Shown: one piece after another, positions 1 to 11,779 of the stretch | How the letters are laid out: each line of letters starts with the position of its first letter | How positions within the stretch are numbered: the first letter of the stretch is position 1 | NCBI RefSeq assembly: GCF_000226095.1 | Contig: NC_016478.1 | Coordinates: forward strand, 3,090,001 to 3,154,000 | Length of the DNA stretch: 64,000 bases | DNA from: Thermothelomyces thermophilus ATCC 42464 | Taxonomy: Eukaryota; Ascomycota; Sordariomycetes; Sordariales; Chaetomiaceae | Direction: 5' to 3' | Notes under the pieces: generated by a model | What the model was told of the DNA's origin: nothing | What the model saw: the letters and a program-made list of their open reading frames with translations, nothing else | Database searches by the model: none | Translations under genes and position numbers: made by a program

Positions 1-1174
1 CAGGCGCCGCCACCACTGGACTTCTCCAGTGACCCGTCAACTTCGTAAGTGGTATCCGGAACCCAGGCCTTCAAGGTCCTTTCCGTACCGAGTCGTGAAT
101 TGGAGATTGCCGAGTCTGTCCGGAAACCAGACCGGTTGCCTAGGGATCACATATTAGCGCGCAGCAAAAAAACAGAGAGGACCACGCCACCACCTACCAT
201 TTGGGATTCGTCCATCATTCTTAGCGTTGTTTCCAGAAAGTACGCGAGCATCCGCAATGTCTTTACGCTGGATGGTCATGGTGGGTTGTTCTCTTCTGCT
301 GGAACCGTTTGTGAAGTTTGCGGAGTTCGGGGGTTTCTTTTGCTGCACCATGCTTAGGCGACAAGTGGCCGGGTCGGGACCGTTGGCGTAGGTGCCCTCG
401 AGTTCAGCGCCGGAGGTGAGGACAATGCGAACCCGCTGACCCTATAGGGGAAAATTGTCAGCGCGCGTTTCTAGCCGGGCCAGGGAATGTATCAGATGTG
501 CAAGGCCCGACCGAAGCTTTGACCATTGGAGTTTCGAAAGTCTAGACTCCACTGAGCACAGCTTGGGGCAAGCTTGTCGGCGAGCTGGGGGAAAAGGAAG
601 CGAAGGGCAGAGGACACCACGGCTACTAACCTCGCGGAGGGAGCTCGTCACCGACTGCTTGTTCTGCGGAGTTTGCGATCGACCGGTGATGGGGTTTCGG
701 TTGGAGGTCCAGGCTTTCTGCTGGACAGGATGCTGTCTGTGCGGGCGTCAGTCAATCGAGGCTGGTCCCACCGACCCTCTCTGCCGCAAATGCGCAATGG
801 AGTCCCCAACGTGGGAGCGCAGCGACCGAGCGATTGAGACTGCAAATGAAGACGAGGCTGGCAGGAAAGGGGAAGAGAGTTGAGAGACTTCGGTGGGTGG
901 GACGAATTTCGAAATGTCTTTGTTGGCCCGGGGGGGGGGGGGGGGGGGGGGAGGTTGCAGCAGGGCTTCCAAAAAAGTTGGGAATGGCGGGAAGGCACAA
1001 TGTCTCAACTCACCTCGAGGTCGGGGGCGAAGCAGTTGCCTCTTGGGCTCGCGGTCGCTGGTCACCGAGCTTGCTGCTGTAGAGGGGGCGACCGGTGGGT
1101 GATTTGGTATCGTGATTCGTGGATGGCGATGACGATGCGACAACGGGTTTTGAGGCTGTCGATCGGTCTTCCAT
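1..1174 (-). CDS. PBP1: Ataxin-2 homologue Pbp1 (LsmAD protein), 5' part
   Basis: Poly(A)-binding-protein-binding protein of the ataxin-2 family, a cytoplasmic mRNA and stress-granule factor. I read four exons on the minus strand: 1014-1174, 631-736, 198-441 and 1-139, the last running off the window. Phases close exactly (53 codons plus 2 nt, 36 codons in all through exon 2, then 81 codons plus 1 nt). The ATG at 1174 opens a disordered Ser/Pro leader. Exon 2 carries AWTSNRNPITGR, typical of fungal Pbp1 N-termini. Exon 3 carries the Lsm-like strand pair GQRVRIVLTSGAELEGTY and CRLSMVQQKK. Exon 4 starts the LsmAD domain (FRTDSAIS, then LKAWVPD and a SLE..SGGG segment). Intron 1 holds a run of about 22 G. 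Introns 2 and 3 have GTTAGT and GTAGGT donors. The C-terminal PAM2-like part lies outside the window. Family assignment is from remembered motifs; the exon structure is seen directly. Confidence 0.85.
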
Positions 1175-3259
1175 AGTTCCTGTGCTCTGCCGTTGAGCAC
1201 TCCGGGCAGCTGTCTAAACTTTGGGGAAAGAGGGTGCGCCCGAGCGGGAGATGTGCGGGAGCGGCAGTGGGAGGAAGTTTGTACGAATTGGAGCGAATGA
1301 GAGCGCTGATTGGCGCGTGGTTGCTTGGGGGTCAAGCACTCAGCAGTGAGCGCGATCTTGGCCCGTGATGCAGCAAGAACAGCCCCAGCCAGCAGCCCGA
1401 TCGAACTGCGCCAACTTTGAGGCTCTGTCACTACAGCTGCCACGTTAGGTAGGCACAACGCCTGGCTACCTTAGGCACATGTAAGGCCGTCCCCAGACCG
1501 ACTGGTTTTGCGCTCTGGTGGCCCCAAAACAGGGCATCTATGTCAAGGCGCGCTTGCCGTAATCGCTGGCGGCTCTTGCCGTGCGGCTGATATTCCCTAT
1601 CGAGGGATGTCACAGTCGATGGATGGATGTGCTAACTTTGGGCGCGGGGGAGGCCGAATCCGCGGGTTTGTAGATCGAGAGGGAGGGGAAGCGATTTGCA
1701 GGAAAGGAACTGCGCCGCGCGCTTTCCAGGGCGGCCTTGCGGAATGATGTCTTGCGGTCTCTGAGCGGGGAAGGTCAGAATTGTCGGCCGACCGATCAAG
1801 CCGTGGTTGCACAGAAAAACCGACGCCGCAAATGACAGCGTAAGCAGGGCAAGAGAAAGAACGACTTTTGTAACCGTTTAAATAGTAGCCCTGTGTAGGT
1901 ACAGTACCTAACCTGACTTTCCTTCGCATAACACTCGCTATCTGATATACCAGCCGATTGATGACGTGCACAGATTCCATTCAAGAACCCAATGACCCTG
2001 CGAAATGACCAACAACTAAAGCAGTGCTTCTTTGCTGGGTTTGATCGCGAATTGCAGTTTTAAAGGAGGACAAAGGGAGCAACCCTCTAAGAACAAACCA
2101 ACTGTCAAGATGTTTGTTGGCCAGCAAGAGGCCCTGCCAGAAGTGGCCGCACCTTAACTAAAACCCCACTAGTCGTATTGAAGCAAGGCGTGCCTTGGCG
2201 GTACAATGCACACGTGATTTGTGCTCCTTTGCCATTGATTTGGCAGAATGTAAATAATAATTAAGGTAGGTGTTTCCTCTACTTGCCAGTGTGCTCCGTA
2301 TGTACGGATCCGTACTTTGGAAAGACCAATCTCTCTCCGTTGCAAAGTGTCACTCCACCCTTATGGCAGAATGTCACAATTCCTTCAACAAATCTTCATG
2401 ACTGGAGACTGGAACCGGAACCTCTTGTTCTACATCCGTTCTTGGTTTCTCCTCCCTTTACTAATTATCTCGCCCAGCTTCGAGCTTATGATTTCTCGTT
2501 CACAATCAGCTCGCAGCAGTCTTTAAGATCATGCAACAGAACGGCGTATCTACAACACGTTCTCGAGAACAGTTTCATTAAGTGAGCAATGCACATGGCT
2601 GCCTAATATTTAACATGGAGACTAGTCACTACCATGGTGTCTCAACGATGCTGTGGCCATCGCAATTCAGGAGCTCAACACGCATTTCAAGGTTGCGCTT
2701 GGTCAACCATGCTAGCGCATTGGATGCTGGACACAAGTCGTTGCAACCCAGCGAATTCTCCTCCTTACGACTCAACAAATATCGACGGCCATGGGAGTCC
2801 TCACGTCACAGCCTGTGGAAGGAATATCCTAGGAAGAAGGTTTTGTCTTGGCCAGCCCTTGAAGGACAACGAACGATGGCGGGTTCGAGCTTTAATTATA
2901 AAAAGGTCCAAAAAGCGCTGAGACCTATTTACTGAATGAGGCCGGACAAGTTTAAATAACAGCAGCTCGTAGTTGGCGAACGAAGTAGCCACTAAAAGAG
3001 AATCATCATTGAACGGATAATCACAAGGCGGATGGAAACCCATCCACGCCTCGGAGATTAAGAGCTTTGAAGCTTGAACGAGCTGGTCCCCGAACGACCC
3101 GTGTGCTCCAGAGACTCACTTACACCAGAACCGACGGTTTCACCACACCCCGATCTGCCCCAATCTACATACCAACCAAGCGCCTCCCTAACCGCTCTAC
3201 AGCCCCACACCCGACTCAACCGTTCCGCATTGCGGGGAAAGGGGAGGGGTTTGGCTGGT
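1175..3259. other. Intergenic spacer, no gene seen
   Basis: No reading frame here has coding character; frames are short and none resembles a known domain. Two short palindromes stand out: TAGGTAC-A-GTACCTA at 1896-1910 and a 14-bp perfect palindrome at 2302-2315 that recurs near 41.06 kb. The segment nearest 1175-1400 is presumably the 5' leader and promoter of the PBP1 gene. Confidence 0.6.
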
Positions 3260-3857
3260 TCAGGGCCCTAAGCCAGCAACGACGAAGACAGCGACCCCGA
3301 ACACGGCCAGCCCAAACCGCGACTGGCCGGCACCGACGGCCGGGACGGCGCCGTTGATGGGCGTCGGTGTGCTCGCCGGGCGGGTGCTCGTCCCCGTCGT
3401 CTCCGTCTCCGTCCCTCTTCCCGTTCGCCGTGCCGTGCCCTCCTTCTCCCTCTGCCTCGCCAGAGGAGGAACGAGGCGGTGCTGCCGACGAGGAGGTCTC
3501 CTGGGTGGGGGAGGAGGAAGAAAAGAAGGAGGAGGAGGAGGACGACGACGACGACGACGACAGCGACGACGGGATGGTTGCGTTGGTGGAAGGGAGCGCT
3601 ATGTCGCTTGTGCCCGCGGCGCTCTCGGGGGGGAAGCTGTCCGTGCCCGTGAAGGGGGGTTGCGGCGGGAGGTCCTGGGACGAGGTGTCCGAGGGGAGGC
3701 TTGCGAAGGAGTCGGTTGGTGACATGGCACCGGTGGTGATGGTGGTGGTGGTGGTGGTGATGATGATGGTGGTCGCCGTCGTCGTCGTGGTTGACGTGGT
3801 CAATCTTGCGAACGAGGCGGTAAAAAGGAAGATGAGAGACGGCGATTTAAGCTGCAT
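3260..3857 (-). CDS. Probable GPI-anchored Ser/Thr-rich cell-wall protein, frame break
   Basis: The ATG at 3857 opens a signal peptide (MQLKSPSLIFLFTASFA). A long Thr/Ile tract follows, then a Ser/Pro-rich region with a run of about 12 Ser (near 3540-3580), as in O-mannosylated wall proteins. In the same frame the sequence turns acidic and then Arg-rich and stops near 3216. One base over, the 3' end reads TETTGTSTRPASTPTPINGA, a short Gly/Ala spacer and a hydrophobic tail ending LAVFGVAVFVVAGLGP-stop at 3260. That is a textbook GPI-attachment signal. The two halves are in different frames and I find no GT-AG intron between them, so there is a real frameshift, an unusual intron or a sequence error between about 3370 and 3480. 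The span is 598 nt, about 199 residues if joined. Composition and both termini support a GPI protein; no family is recognised. Confidence 0.45.
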
Positions 3858-5689
3858 CTTGCGTGGAGTGTTCTTGTGGGACGAGTACAGTGTGTTCAGC
3901 CTTCTGAAGAGAGGTTTAAGTGCGACCAAGTGTGATCCCAAGGAAGGCGTGGTGAGATAGGTGAAAGGGCGACTGGCCGTCTTTAAAGCCCCGAGAGGGT
4001 AATCGCCCCTTTCCCAGGAGGAAAGGCTGGGACAGCTAAGGTGCTCTCAGCAGCCGAGACATGGCCGCAATGGCAAGATGCCTTCCTGCTCAAGGCATCG
4101 GGAAGCCAGTGCGGGCTCCCGTGAGCTGAAGATGCAGTGTTTGGTCGCGGGTTCAAGAAAAGGGGGGATGCGCAGGGACGGCGTGCCGGTCCAGACACTT
4201 CTCCGAAACTTGAGGGAGATCATTGGATGCTGGACAAGAACCTATAAACCTATAATAGCATGACCGCACAGAGACGGAGCATGGCAATCTGGCGTGCTAG
4301 GGGAGGGCCTAACCCCTTCGGTAACTTGCTGGTGCCCTTGCAGTCGTGTTACCAAGCAGACGACCACTTCCGAAGTCCGGTAACGGTGCGTACGCGATGT
4401 ATGCGTAGCCAGACAAAAGAAACGACGAGACCTGTTCCCGGAGGCGTCCGTCCTTGAACCTCAACGAAGCCAAACTTGTTGACTGGTTGTCCCAGAGATT
4501 TGTGTGTGGCGGCTGGGAGTTCGGAATTTGGGCGCGCTCTTAAATTTAACGCCATTAGAACTCCAGAACGTATTGATCTTGTTGAAAAGGACCCGAGGAA
4601 CAATTCTGGCATTTATTAACTCAAGCTTGCAGACAGGTGGCCAGGGTAGACCATATGATTGTGAGAACCCAACTCAAGTACGCAATTCTACAGTGCGTGA
4701 GCTCCCCTGGCGGCCTGGAGCTGGTGTCAGTTGCACCGACTGTGTCTCTCTTAAACCTTGCATGGCATGTGGCGCTCTCACTGCTGAACGCACATCAACT
4801 TCGTGTAAAGGGATCCAATACACTCATTAATGTGAAAACGCGAACTCGGGTGGAGACATAGTCGGACGATGCTGACGGGGACCGCAGATTGTTTTGAAAT
4901 ACCCAAGGATCTTGTGATTCGACAGATGCCCAGAGCCAGGGGAGAGGTGTTCACAGGAGAGAGCCCTGCAGCCCAGGGACCGATCGGAAGCTTCTCGAAC
5001 CGCATAATTATAACTAACTAGCGGTACAGCTAGTTGCTGGGAGTGCACCTACGCTAGCAAGGCTGAAAATATCATGTTTATGTATAGCGGTATGTTGGTA
5101 GTCAGTTAATGTAGCCTAGAACAGGGAAAAAAAGTGAGGGATGTGGAAGACCAAAATTCTCGGGAACTGTTCCGAGTTCCATTCGAGGCCGTGCAATAGA
5201 GCTGTGATATACTGCAGTAGTGTTGGATGCCAAGATGAATTTTCTGTATGGATTACGGCCCCTCCAGCACACGAGAGACCCAGGATGTCCGCCCCGCATG
5301 GGAGGTGCGCGGGCAGAATACACAGTAATTATTCTGAGCCCAGGCCAAGTGCAGCCCTGCTCCAAGAGCCTCGGCGGAGACCTGCGGTAGCAAGGCCCCA
5401 TCTCCCAGAGGTCGAGACATCAACTCTGCAACATCCGAGTTGCCAGTCTCTTTACGGATTACTTTGAACCTGAACTCGAAAGCCAAAAGCCACGAATAAG
5501 CTCGGTCCGTGGTTGGGAAAACCGGCTTGTCCTTGTCCCCCCTCTCCCAGCCTCCGAATATTTGGTCAACCGATCGACCCAGATTTCCGCGCAACACTTA
5601 TTAGGATTGGGCATCAAGAGACGGCCGAAGAACGGTGTGCAGGACACCGCCTGCAAGCCACGATCGCACGACCGGGGACAGAGTCCAGA
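3858..5689. other. Intergenic spacer, no gene seen
   Basis: Frames on both strands are short and without recognisable domains or a signal sequence. The last few hundred bases serve as promoter and leader of the downstream BUD6 gene. No tandem repeat or tRNA was found. Confidence 0.55.
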
Positions 5690-8600
5690 ATGAACACACG
5701 AAGTTCGCACCGCCGGTCGCCCGGCGCGGAACCCGTGGCACCCCCGACCGTTCCTCCGCGCTCCATCTCGCCCGCCGTTGGCGCCGGCGTCAACCGCTCC
5801 GTTGCCTCTCGCACTTCAGGATCCGCACGGTCGGTGCAGCCTACAAACGCGAGTGGGAGTAGCAGCAGGAGTGATGGAACCAGACGGGCCAACGTGAGTC
5901 TTTGATTGCTTGTTTCTTTTCACCATCGCATATCCATCCCCATCCGGCCGGCGGCTTCGGCTTCGTGCACTATCCGACCCCAGGTTTCCAAGCTTGATGA
6001 CGTGCCCTTGCAGCACTGTCCCAGCTCTATTCGAACTCGGGCTCTGCACTTGAATTGTTTTACGAGTTCGCTCTTCCGAGTTTGATAGCTAACAATGGGT
6101 TTTCCAAAAGTCGTCAGGGAGTAGTTCCTCGGCACCGCTGTCCCAGATCGAAAAAAGTGTCACACACCTACTTGTTGCTACCAAGCAACTGCTGGAGACA
6201 CTCACACAATGGTCGCGAGGAAACGCAAGCGACACCCAGGTATCCGACGTCTACGTTCGTCTGGGTTACGAGTTTAATATGGCCTGCCGTGCTTTTAGCG
6301 CCATCAATGTCGACACGTCTGACCTCGGGAACGTACCCGAACTGCTGAGGGATATCTTGGAGGCCACTCTGAGCCAGGAAGCGAGCGCCGAAAGCTTGGA
6401 GAGGTATCTGCCGAAGATTCGCGACATCATCATCAACCTGCTGCACGGGCTGAAGAGGAAGCAAACGAGGTTGAGACAGAGACAGCAACGAGAGAGAGAG
6501 AATGCCCCTCTCGGAACCGGCGCCGGCGATAGCGCCGAAGCTGCTAGTCCCCCAGCTCCACCCCGGACGACAAGTACGAGCACGACGGGGAGCGCCAACT
6601 CGGGCCTGACAACGCTGCTGAACGAAGGGTTGGAGAACGGATATCGACCGGGGAGCCAGCGAGATGACGGGCGGAGCAATGCGGCGCCCTCTCCGACCAA
6701 GCGCTTTATTCAGCGAGATCAAGACCGCGGCTCTGTCAACTCGGAACAGTCGAGCCTCTCCAGCAACACGATGCAGAACATTCCCGTGTTGCCCCCTTAT
6801 CCGGGCGACGAGACGATTCCCTCGGGGCCTCCGGCAAGCGACATGGGCAGCTTGGATAATTTCCCTCCTCCTCCGCCGCCGCCGCCTAAGGCTTCGCAGC
6901 AGAGCGCGCTGGCAGCGCTGCAGAGAGGAGGCGATCTGGAGAGGCGAGCGTCTCGAAGGTATTCGGCTTACCAGATATCAAAACATCTAGGCGCCCAAGC
7001 ACCGGGAATTCCCATGCTTCCGCCTCAGACGAGCCCAATACCGAACCGCGGGCGGGGCGAAGCGAGGGAGTCAATGCGTGCAATGCAAGCGAGAGATTCC
7101 ATTCGGCATAAGCGCAACATGTCGAGTCAGTCGCGGACGGCGGCAGCCCCCGATTCGTCTCCCGTCAGGGTCCCAACCCGCGTCTCGGAGGAACCAGAGG
7201 AGCCCCCCGGCGTCCAAGATGACGACAAATTCAAGCCAAGCGCGACCTTGACCGGGCCCCCCACCGACGCCATGCCGTTGATGGAAGCAGGGGACGAGGA
7301 ACAAGAAAAGCAAGCAACACCGGCTCCAGGCACGGGTCCGGCCCCGGCCCCGGCCCCGGCCACAGCGGTCCCTCCGGTAGCGCGAGCCGCCACTCCTGAC
7401 AAGCCGCCGAGTACCTTCACGGAAACGCCGCCTGCTACGAAGGAGTTGACCCTGTTCCTGCAGTACAAATCCAAGGTCAAGAAATTTGTGCTTCCAGGGG
7501 GGTACGAGGAGCTGTCGATTGGGCGCTTGCAACTGGCCTTTATCGAGAAGTTCTCGTGGAATACGCAGCAGAACGGCGCCGATCTGCCGGATATCTACAT
7601 ACAGGATCCCGTCTCCGGGGTACGGCACGAGTTGGAGGATCTTTCCGACATCAAAGATCGCACCGTCCTGGTGCTCAACGTGGAGCAGCTAGACGAGGTG
7701 AAGAAACATATCGACGACGGCCTCGGCTCGATCAAGCAGATGATGATGGAGCTGCGGCAGAATATCGATGATCAGGGCGCGGCTCTGCAGAGGGTCTCGG
7801 AACGGCAACAGGAGACAGCCAAAGAGATGGCCCGGCTGGCCGCCGCCCCCCCAACCATCGTGACTGCGCCCGTGGGATCTCCGAAGCAGGCGGGGCCCAC
7901 GTCGGCCTCGCGCAAGTTCGGCCCCTCCCAGCTCTCGGAGCTTCAGAGTCTTCGTCGCGACCTGGCTGTTCTCCGGCAGACGTATTCCAACTTCCAGTCC
8001 GAGATACAAGGATCCATGTCGGCACTCCGCACCAAGGCCGCCAACGTCAAGGCGGCAGCCGCCAAGGTCGCCGCCCCGGACATCGAAGGGGAATCGGGCC
8101 ACTCGTACGTGGCCAACGGGCGCAAGAAGCTCAACGCGGACAGCGACCGGCTGGTGAACAAGGTCGACGACCTGCAGGACATGGTCGAGGATCTCCGGAA
8201 GGACGTGGTCCACCGCGGCGTGCGCCCGCTGCCGAGCCAGCTCGAGGCGGTCACGCGCGACATTGCGACGCTGACCAAGGAGCTCAGCAAGATGGAGGAG
8301 TACATGAAGCAGGAGAAGCCGATCTGGACCAAGATCTGGGAGAAGGAGCTCGAGGACGTCTGCCAGGGCCGGGACGAGCTGCGCCTCGTCGAGGACCTCA
8401 TTGTGGACCTGCGGGACGACCTTGAGAAGGCGTCGGAAACCTTTGCGCTCGTCGAGCAGGCGACAAAGGAGCAGATGAAGGACGCCGGGCCGGGCGGCGT
8501 CGGCGGGGGCATCGCGGCGCGCCAGTTCAGCAAGGGCCTCAACTCGATCCGCGAGAACGCGGCGCTGGCCGACCCCAGCGCCGCCAAGGAGGGCGTCCTG

Positions 8601-8935
8601 GGCGAGGTGCGCGCGCTGCAGCCGAACCACGAGAACAGGCTGGAGGCCATCGAGCGCGCCGAGAAGCTGCGGCAGAAGGAGCTCGAGCGGCGCCGCGAGA
8701 ACCCGCTGACCAAGGAGCTTGCGAGCTTCGTCGAGGAGGGCAAGCTGAAGAAGAGCGGCGGCGTCGAGGAGGTCGAGAGGGCCCGGAAGGCCAAGGACGA
8801 GCGCATCCGCCGCGAGGTGTGGGAGAGGCAGAACGGCATCATCGCCGCGCCCCCCGAGGAGGAGCTGACCGGGGCGATGGGAGGAGGAGGAGAAGGAGGA
8901 GGAGGAGATCTAGGCGGCGAAGGAGGAGGAGGGGA

Positions 8936-8971
<36 letters not shown>

Positions 8972-9011
8972 GGTGAACCAAGGTGTGATGGACGCGCGGG
9001 GCGTGGAGTGA
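5690..9011 (+). CDS. BUD6: Bud6/AIP3 actin-interacting polarity protein
   Basis: Polarisome component that binds actin and the formin Bni1 and promotes actin-cable assembly at growth sites. Two exons: 5690-5893 (68 codons, phase 0) and 6111-9011, giving about 1034 residues, a normal length for filamentous fungi. The intron has a GTGAGT donor, a GCTAAC branch site near 6088 and an AAAAG acceptor. Exon 2 opens with the conserved N-terminal block (SQIEKSVTHLLVATKQLLE, then VYVRLGYEFNMACRAF and LEATLSQEASAESLERYLP). A long disordered Pro/Ser linker follows. The AIP3 core begins near residue 510 (LFLQYKSKVKKFVLPGGYEE, GRLQLAFIEKF, DIYIQDPVSGVRHELEDLSD) and continues as coiled coil to about residue 930. 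The C-terminus ends in a Gly/Glu stretch and about 11 Gln (8938-8970), probably length-variable. Its start is fixed by the ATG at 5690 and the phase match across the intron. Confidence 0.93.
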
Positions 9012-9923
9012 TGGACCCCCTCATGGACGTATCATGGGATAGGCGGATGGGGAGGAAGAAGGGGGAGGTATTGGAGGACAAGGGGGGGGATTGCAATGCT
9101 CCTCATTTCCGTTATGGTGATGCAATTGCCTTTTTTTTTTTCGCCGGGGAAGGGGCACTGGTTGAAGATTATACCCACTATTTTGCTGATGTTATTTTTT
9201 CTTCTTCTTATCATCATCCCCGCCGCATCTTGTTTCTGCTTGTTCTCCTGTATCTCTTGGGTAGTACACATGCCACGATGCACCGGTTGCTGTTGGATTC
9301 GGTCTATGTTGTACGGATTACTTCCCCCCTTTTGGTTTTGGATGTGGCCGCGAGCTGGCATTTCGGGCCTTGCGGCTCAAGCGGCTCGGGCAGCTCGAGA
9401 GATCGATTCCCGGGCCCAGGGGTGATGCTACCCGAGGAGCCCCGCCCTCGGGACCCATTTATTAACCTTCCCCTCACCTTTCGGAGTAGTTGTAATATTC
9501 TCTGGCGCTGACATAAGTCAGGTGAACCTTCTCCGATGTATTTACCAAGCTCTAGCCGGAGCTAAGATATGTTCCGGACAGGAACGGGCTCTTTGTAATG
9601 CGTAGGTAGTTGGGGGCTGGAAAACGTTTATTGCATTGAACAGGAAGGGGAAGGAGGGCCGAGGGCGGGTCATACATATATACTAGTATGTACGGACTAC
9701 ATACTTGGGGTAGAGAGGGGGGAAAGGTTGGGGGCCGTTCCTACCTGCTCTCATACATAGCTCTCCCTCTTCTGCGTGCCTGGCTACTCTGTACCTATGC
9801 ATTAACACCAACCCATCCGAGTAACCAACAATTAACCGACGCCTACGTGCTCATTTATTCCATATTATTATTCTTCCACAGTAGCACTCTCAAACCCAAA
9901 CCCACCACCATCATCAAATCACC
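9012..9923. other. BUD6 3' flank and hydrolase promoter
   Basis: No coding frame of note. The segment holds a short T run (9131-9140), a TATGTACGGA motif near 9688 that echoes the palindromes at 2.3 and 41.06 kb, and pyrimidine-rich DNA immediately before the next ATG. Confidence 0.5.
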
Positions 9924-10037
9924 ATGACAACCGAATTCGAGGCCCGCCTCAAGAAGGCCGTCGACGAGCGCCTCATTCCGAATGCCGTCGTCCTCGCACG
10001 AGACAAGTCTGGTATGCTCTTGCACAACCTCTTATTA

Positions 10038-10068
<31 letters not shown>

Positions 10069-11343
10069 GTCTTTTGTTGACTCTGCTGATGACCGCCCCG
10101 AGACGACAGGAAAGATCGACTACTCCTTCTCGTACGGGCCGACGACGCTCGATCCCGATGCCACCCCAGCCCAGATCAGCCCGGACTCCATGTTCAGCAT
10201 GTTCTCGATGACGAAGCTCATCACGTCCATCTGCGCCCTGAAGCTCGTCGAGGAAGGGGTCGTCGGGCTCGACGAGGACGTCTCGAAGCACCTCGAGGCG
10301 CTGGCCGCGCAACCCGTCCTGACGGGCTTCGACGACGCCACCGGGCAGCCGACCTACAAGGACCGCACCCGGCCCATCACCCTGCGCCGCCTGCTCACCC
10401 ACTCGGCCGGCACCGGCTACATCCTGATGGACGACCGCCTGCGCCGCTGGGCCGAGGCTACCGGCCGGCCCGTGCCCGTCCCGCTGCGGCGCGGCGGCGG
10501 CAGCACCGTCGACACGCGCTTCAACTACCCGCTGCTCTTCGAGCCCGGCGAGAGCTGGGCCTACGGCAGCGGGCTCGACTGGGCCGGCCGCCTGGTCGAG
10601 AAGCTGTCGGGCGTCCCGCTCGACGACTTCGCGTACCAGAACGTGCTCGAGCCGGTCGGCGTCCCCAGGGGCGCCATGACCTTCCACCCGCTCCGGTTCG
10701 CGTCCCGGTCCTCCCCGCCCGACGAAACGCTCGTCGGCACGGCCAGCCGGGACCCGGGCTCGGGCAAGGTGGTAGCGTTCCTGCCGACGGAGGAGCAGCA
10801 CTACGGCGAGCAGCACGACGCGTTCGGCGGCGAGGGCCTGTTCGGCGGCGCCGGCCAGTACCTCAAGGTCCTGCACTCGATCCTGGCCGACGACGGCAAG
10901 ATCCTCAAGCCCCAGACGGCCAAGTACCTCTTCGAACCCCTGCTGGAGCCCGCGGCCAGGGAGGCGCTGAACCTGGCGCTCCACGCGACCGACTGGGCCG
11001 TCGGCGTCATCCCCAAGGGCGTCGACTACGACTGGAGCGCCGGCGGCCTGCTGTCGACCGGCGGCGACGGCCTCGGGCACAGGAACAAGGGGTTCCTCCA
11101 GTGGAGCGGCATGCTGAACATGTCATGGGTGAGAGAGAGAGAGATATCCCCCCCCCCCCCGGACAAGCCTTGGTGAAGGGAGGAGGTTGATTTTGGCTAA
11201 CGATTGTTGTTACTGTGTGACAGTTTATTGACCGCGAGGCGGGCGTCTGTGGCGTGTTTGGCACCCAGCTCCTTCCGGTGAATGACGCCAAGGTCAAGGA
11301 GTTGACCAAGGAATTTGAGGACGCCATCTACTCGAGGCTTTGA
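9924..11343 (+). CDS. Beta-lactamase-fold serine hydrolase (class C / esterase type)
   Basis: Member of the serine beta-lactamase-like superfamily that includes EstB-type esterases and LovD-type acyltransferases. Three exons: 9924-10011, 10110-11128 and 11224-11343, 408 residues, phases closing exactly. The nucleophile motif is SMTK at residues 62-65 (S-x-x-K), following PDSMFSMF. The second-tyrosine region is PGESWAYGSGLDWAGRLVEK. A C-terminal GGL motif with the usual small-residue character appears in DWSAGGLLSTGGDG. There is no signal peptide, so it is probably cytosolic. Intron 1 contains an (ATT)n repeat (10035-10070) and intron 2 a run of about 10 C. The substrate cannot be told from sequence, and no secondary-metabolite genes lie beside it. 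Confidence 0.88.
10035..10070 (+). repeat. (ATT)n microsatellite in an intron
   Basis: About eleven ATT/ATA-type triplets in succession inside intron 1 of the beta-lactamase-fold gene. It is confined to the intron and does not affect the protein. Confidence 0.85.
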
Positions 11344-11779
11344 GATAACGTGCCTCTTTCTGTCAGGCCAAGGAAAAAGTTGAGCGGTTTGGCAACGTGC
11401 ATTGCATTTAGCAGAAATGAATAAATGATACCGTTCTAGTTCATCGCGATCCATACGCATAAATGTTATATATACACATGGGGCAATCTAACCTTAATAA
11501 CCCTCCCACACAACCACTGCCCACGGATGTAGTAATGCGGGAAAATCTAGATCACCCTTACCTTGGGAACCCACCCCAGACTCTTATGATCGTACACCGC
11601 GTTACCGGCCCAGAGCAATGATGCCACAAATCCATTTCAGCTTCGAACCAGTAACTACTGTTCATATGAACGTGCAAATACATGCATGAAACATGACGTG
11701 GCCGCCGGAAAGAGAATATAAAAAAGATGCAACAAGATGAGAGCGAATTTGGTTGAGGTGGCAGACAACAACAGCCTAT
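11344..11779. other. Short convergent intergenic region
   Basis: Lies between the 3' ends of the hydrolase (+) and SNT1 (-). It is moderately AT-rich and holds presumed polyadenylation signals of both genes (for example AATAAATGATA near 11420). No gene seen. Confidence 0.55.

Noticed and set aside
9914-11080. 388-codon open frame antisense to the beta-lactamase-fold gene
   Set aside because: GC-rich exons leave long antisense frames; the sense strand has family motifs and proper introns, the antisense protein has neither.
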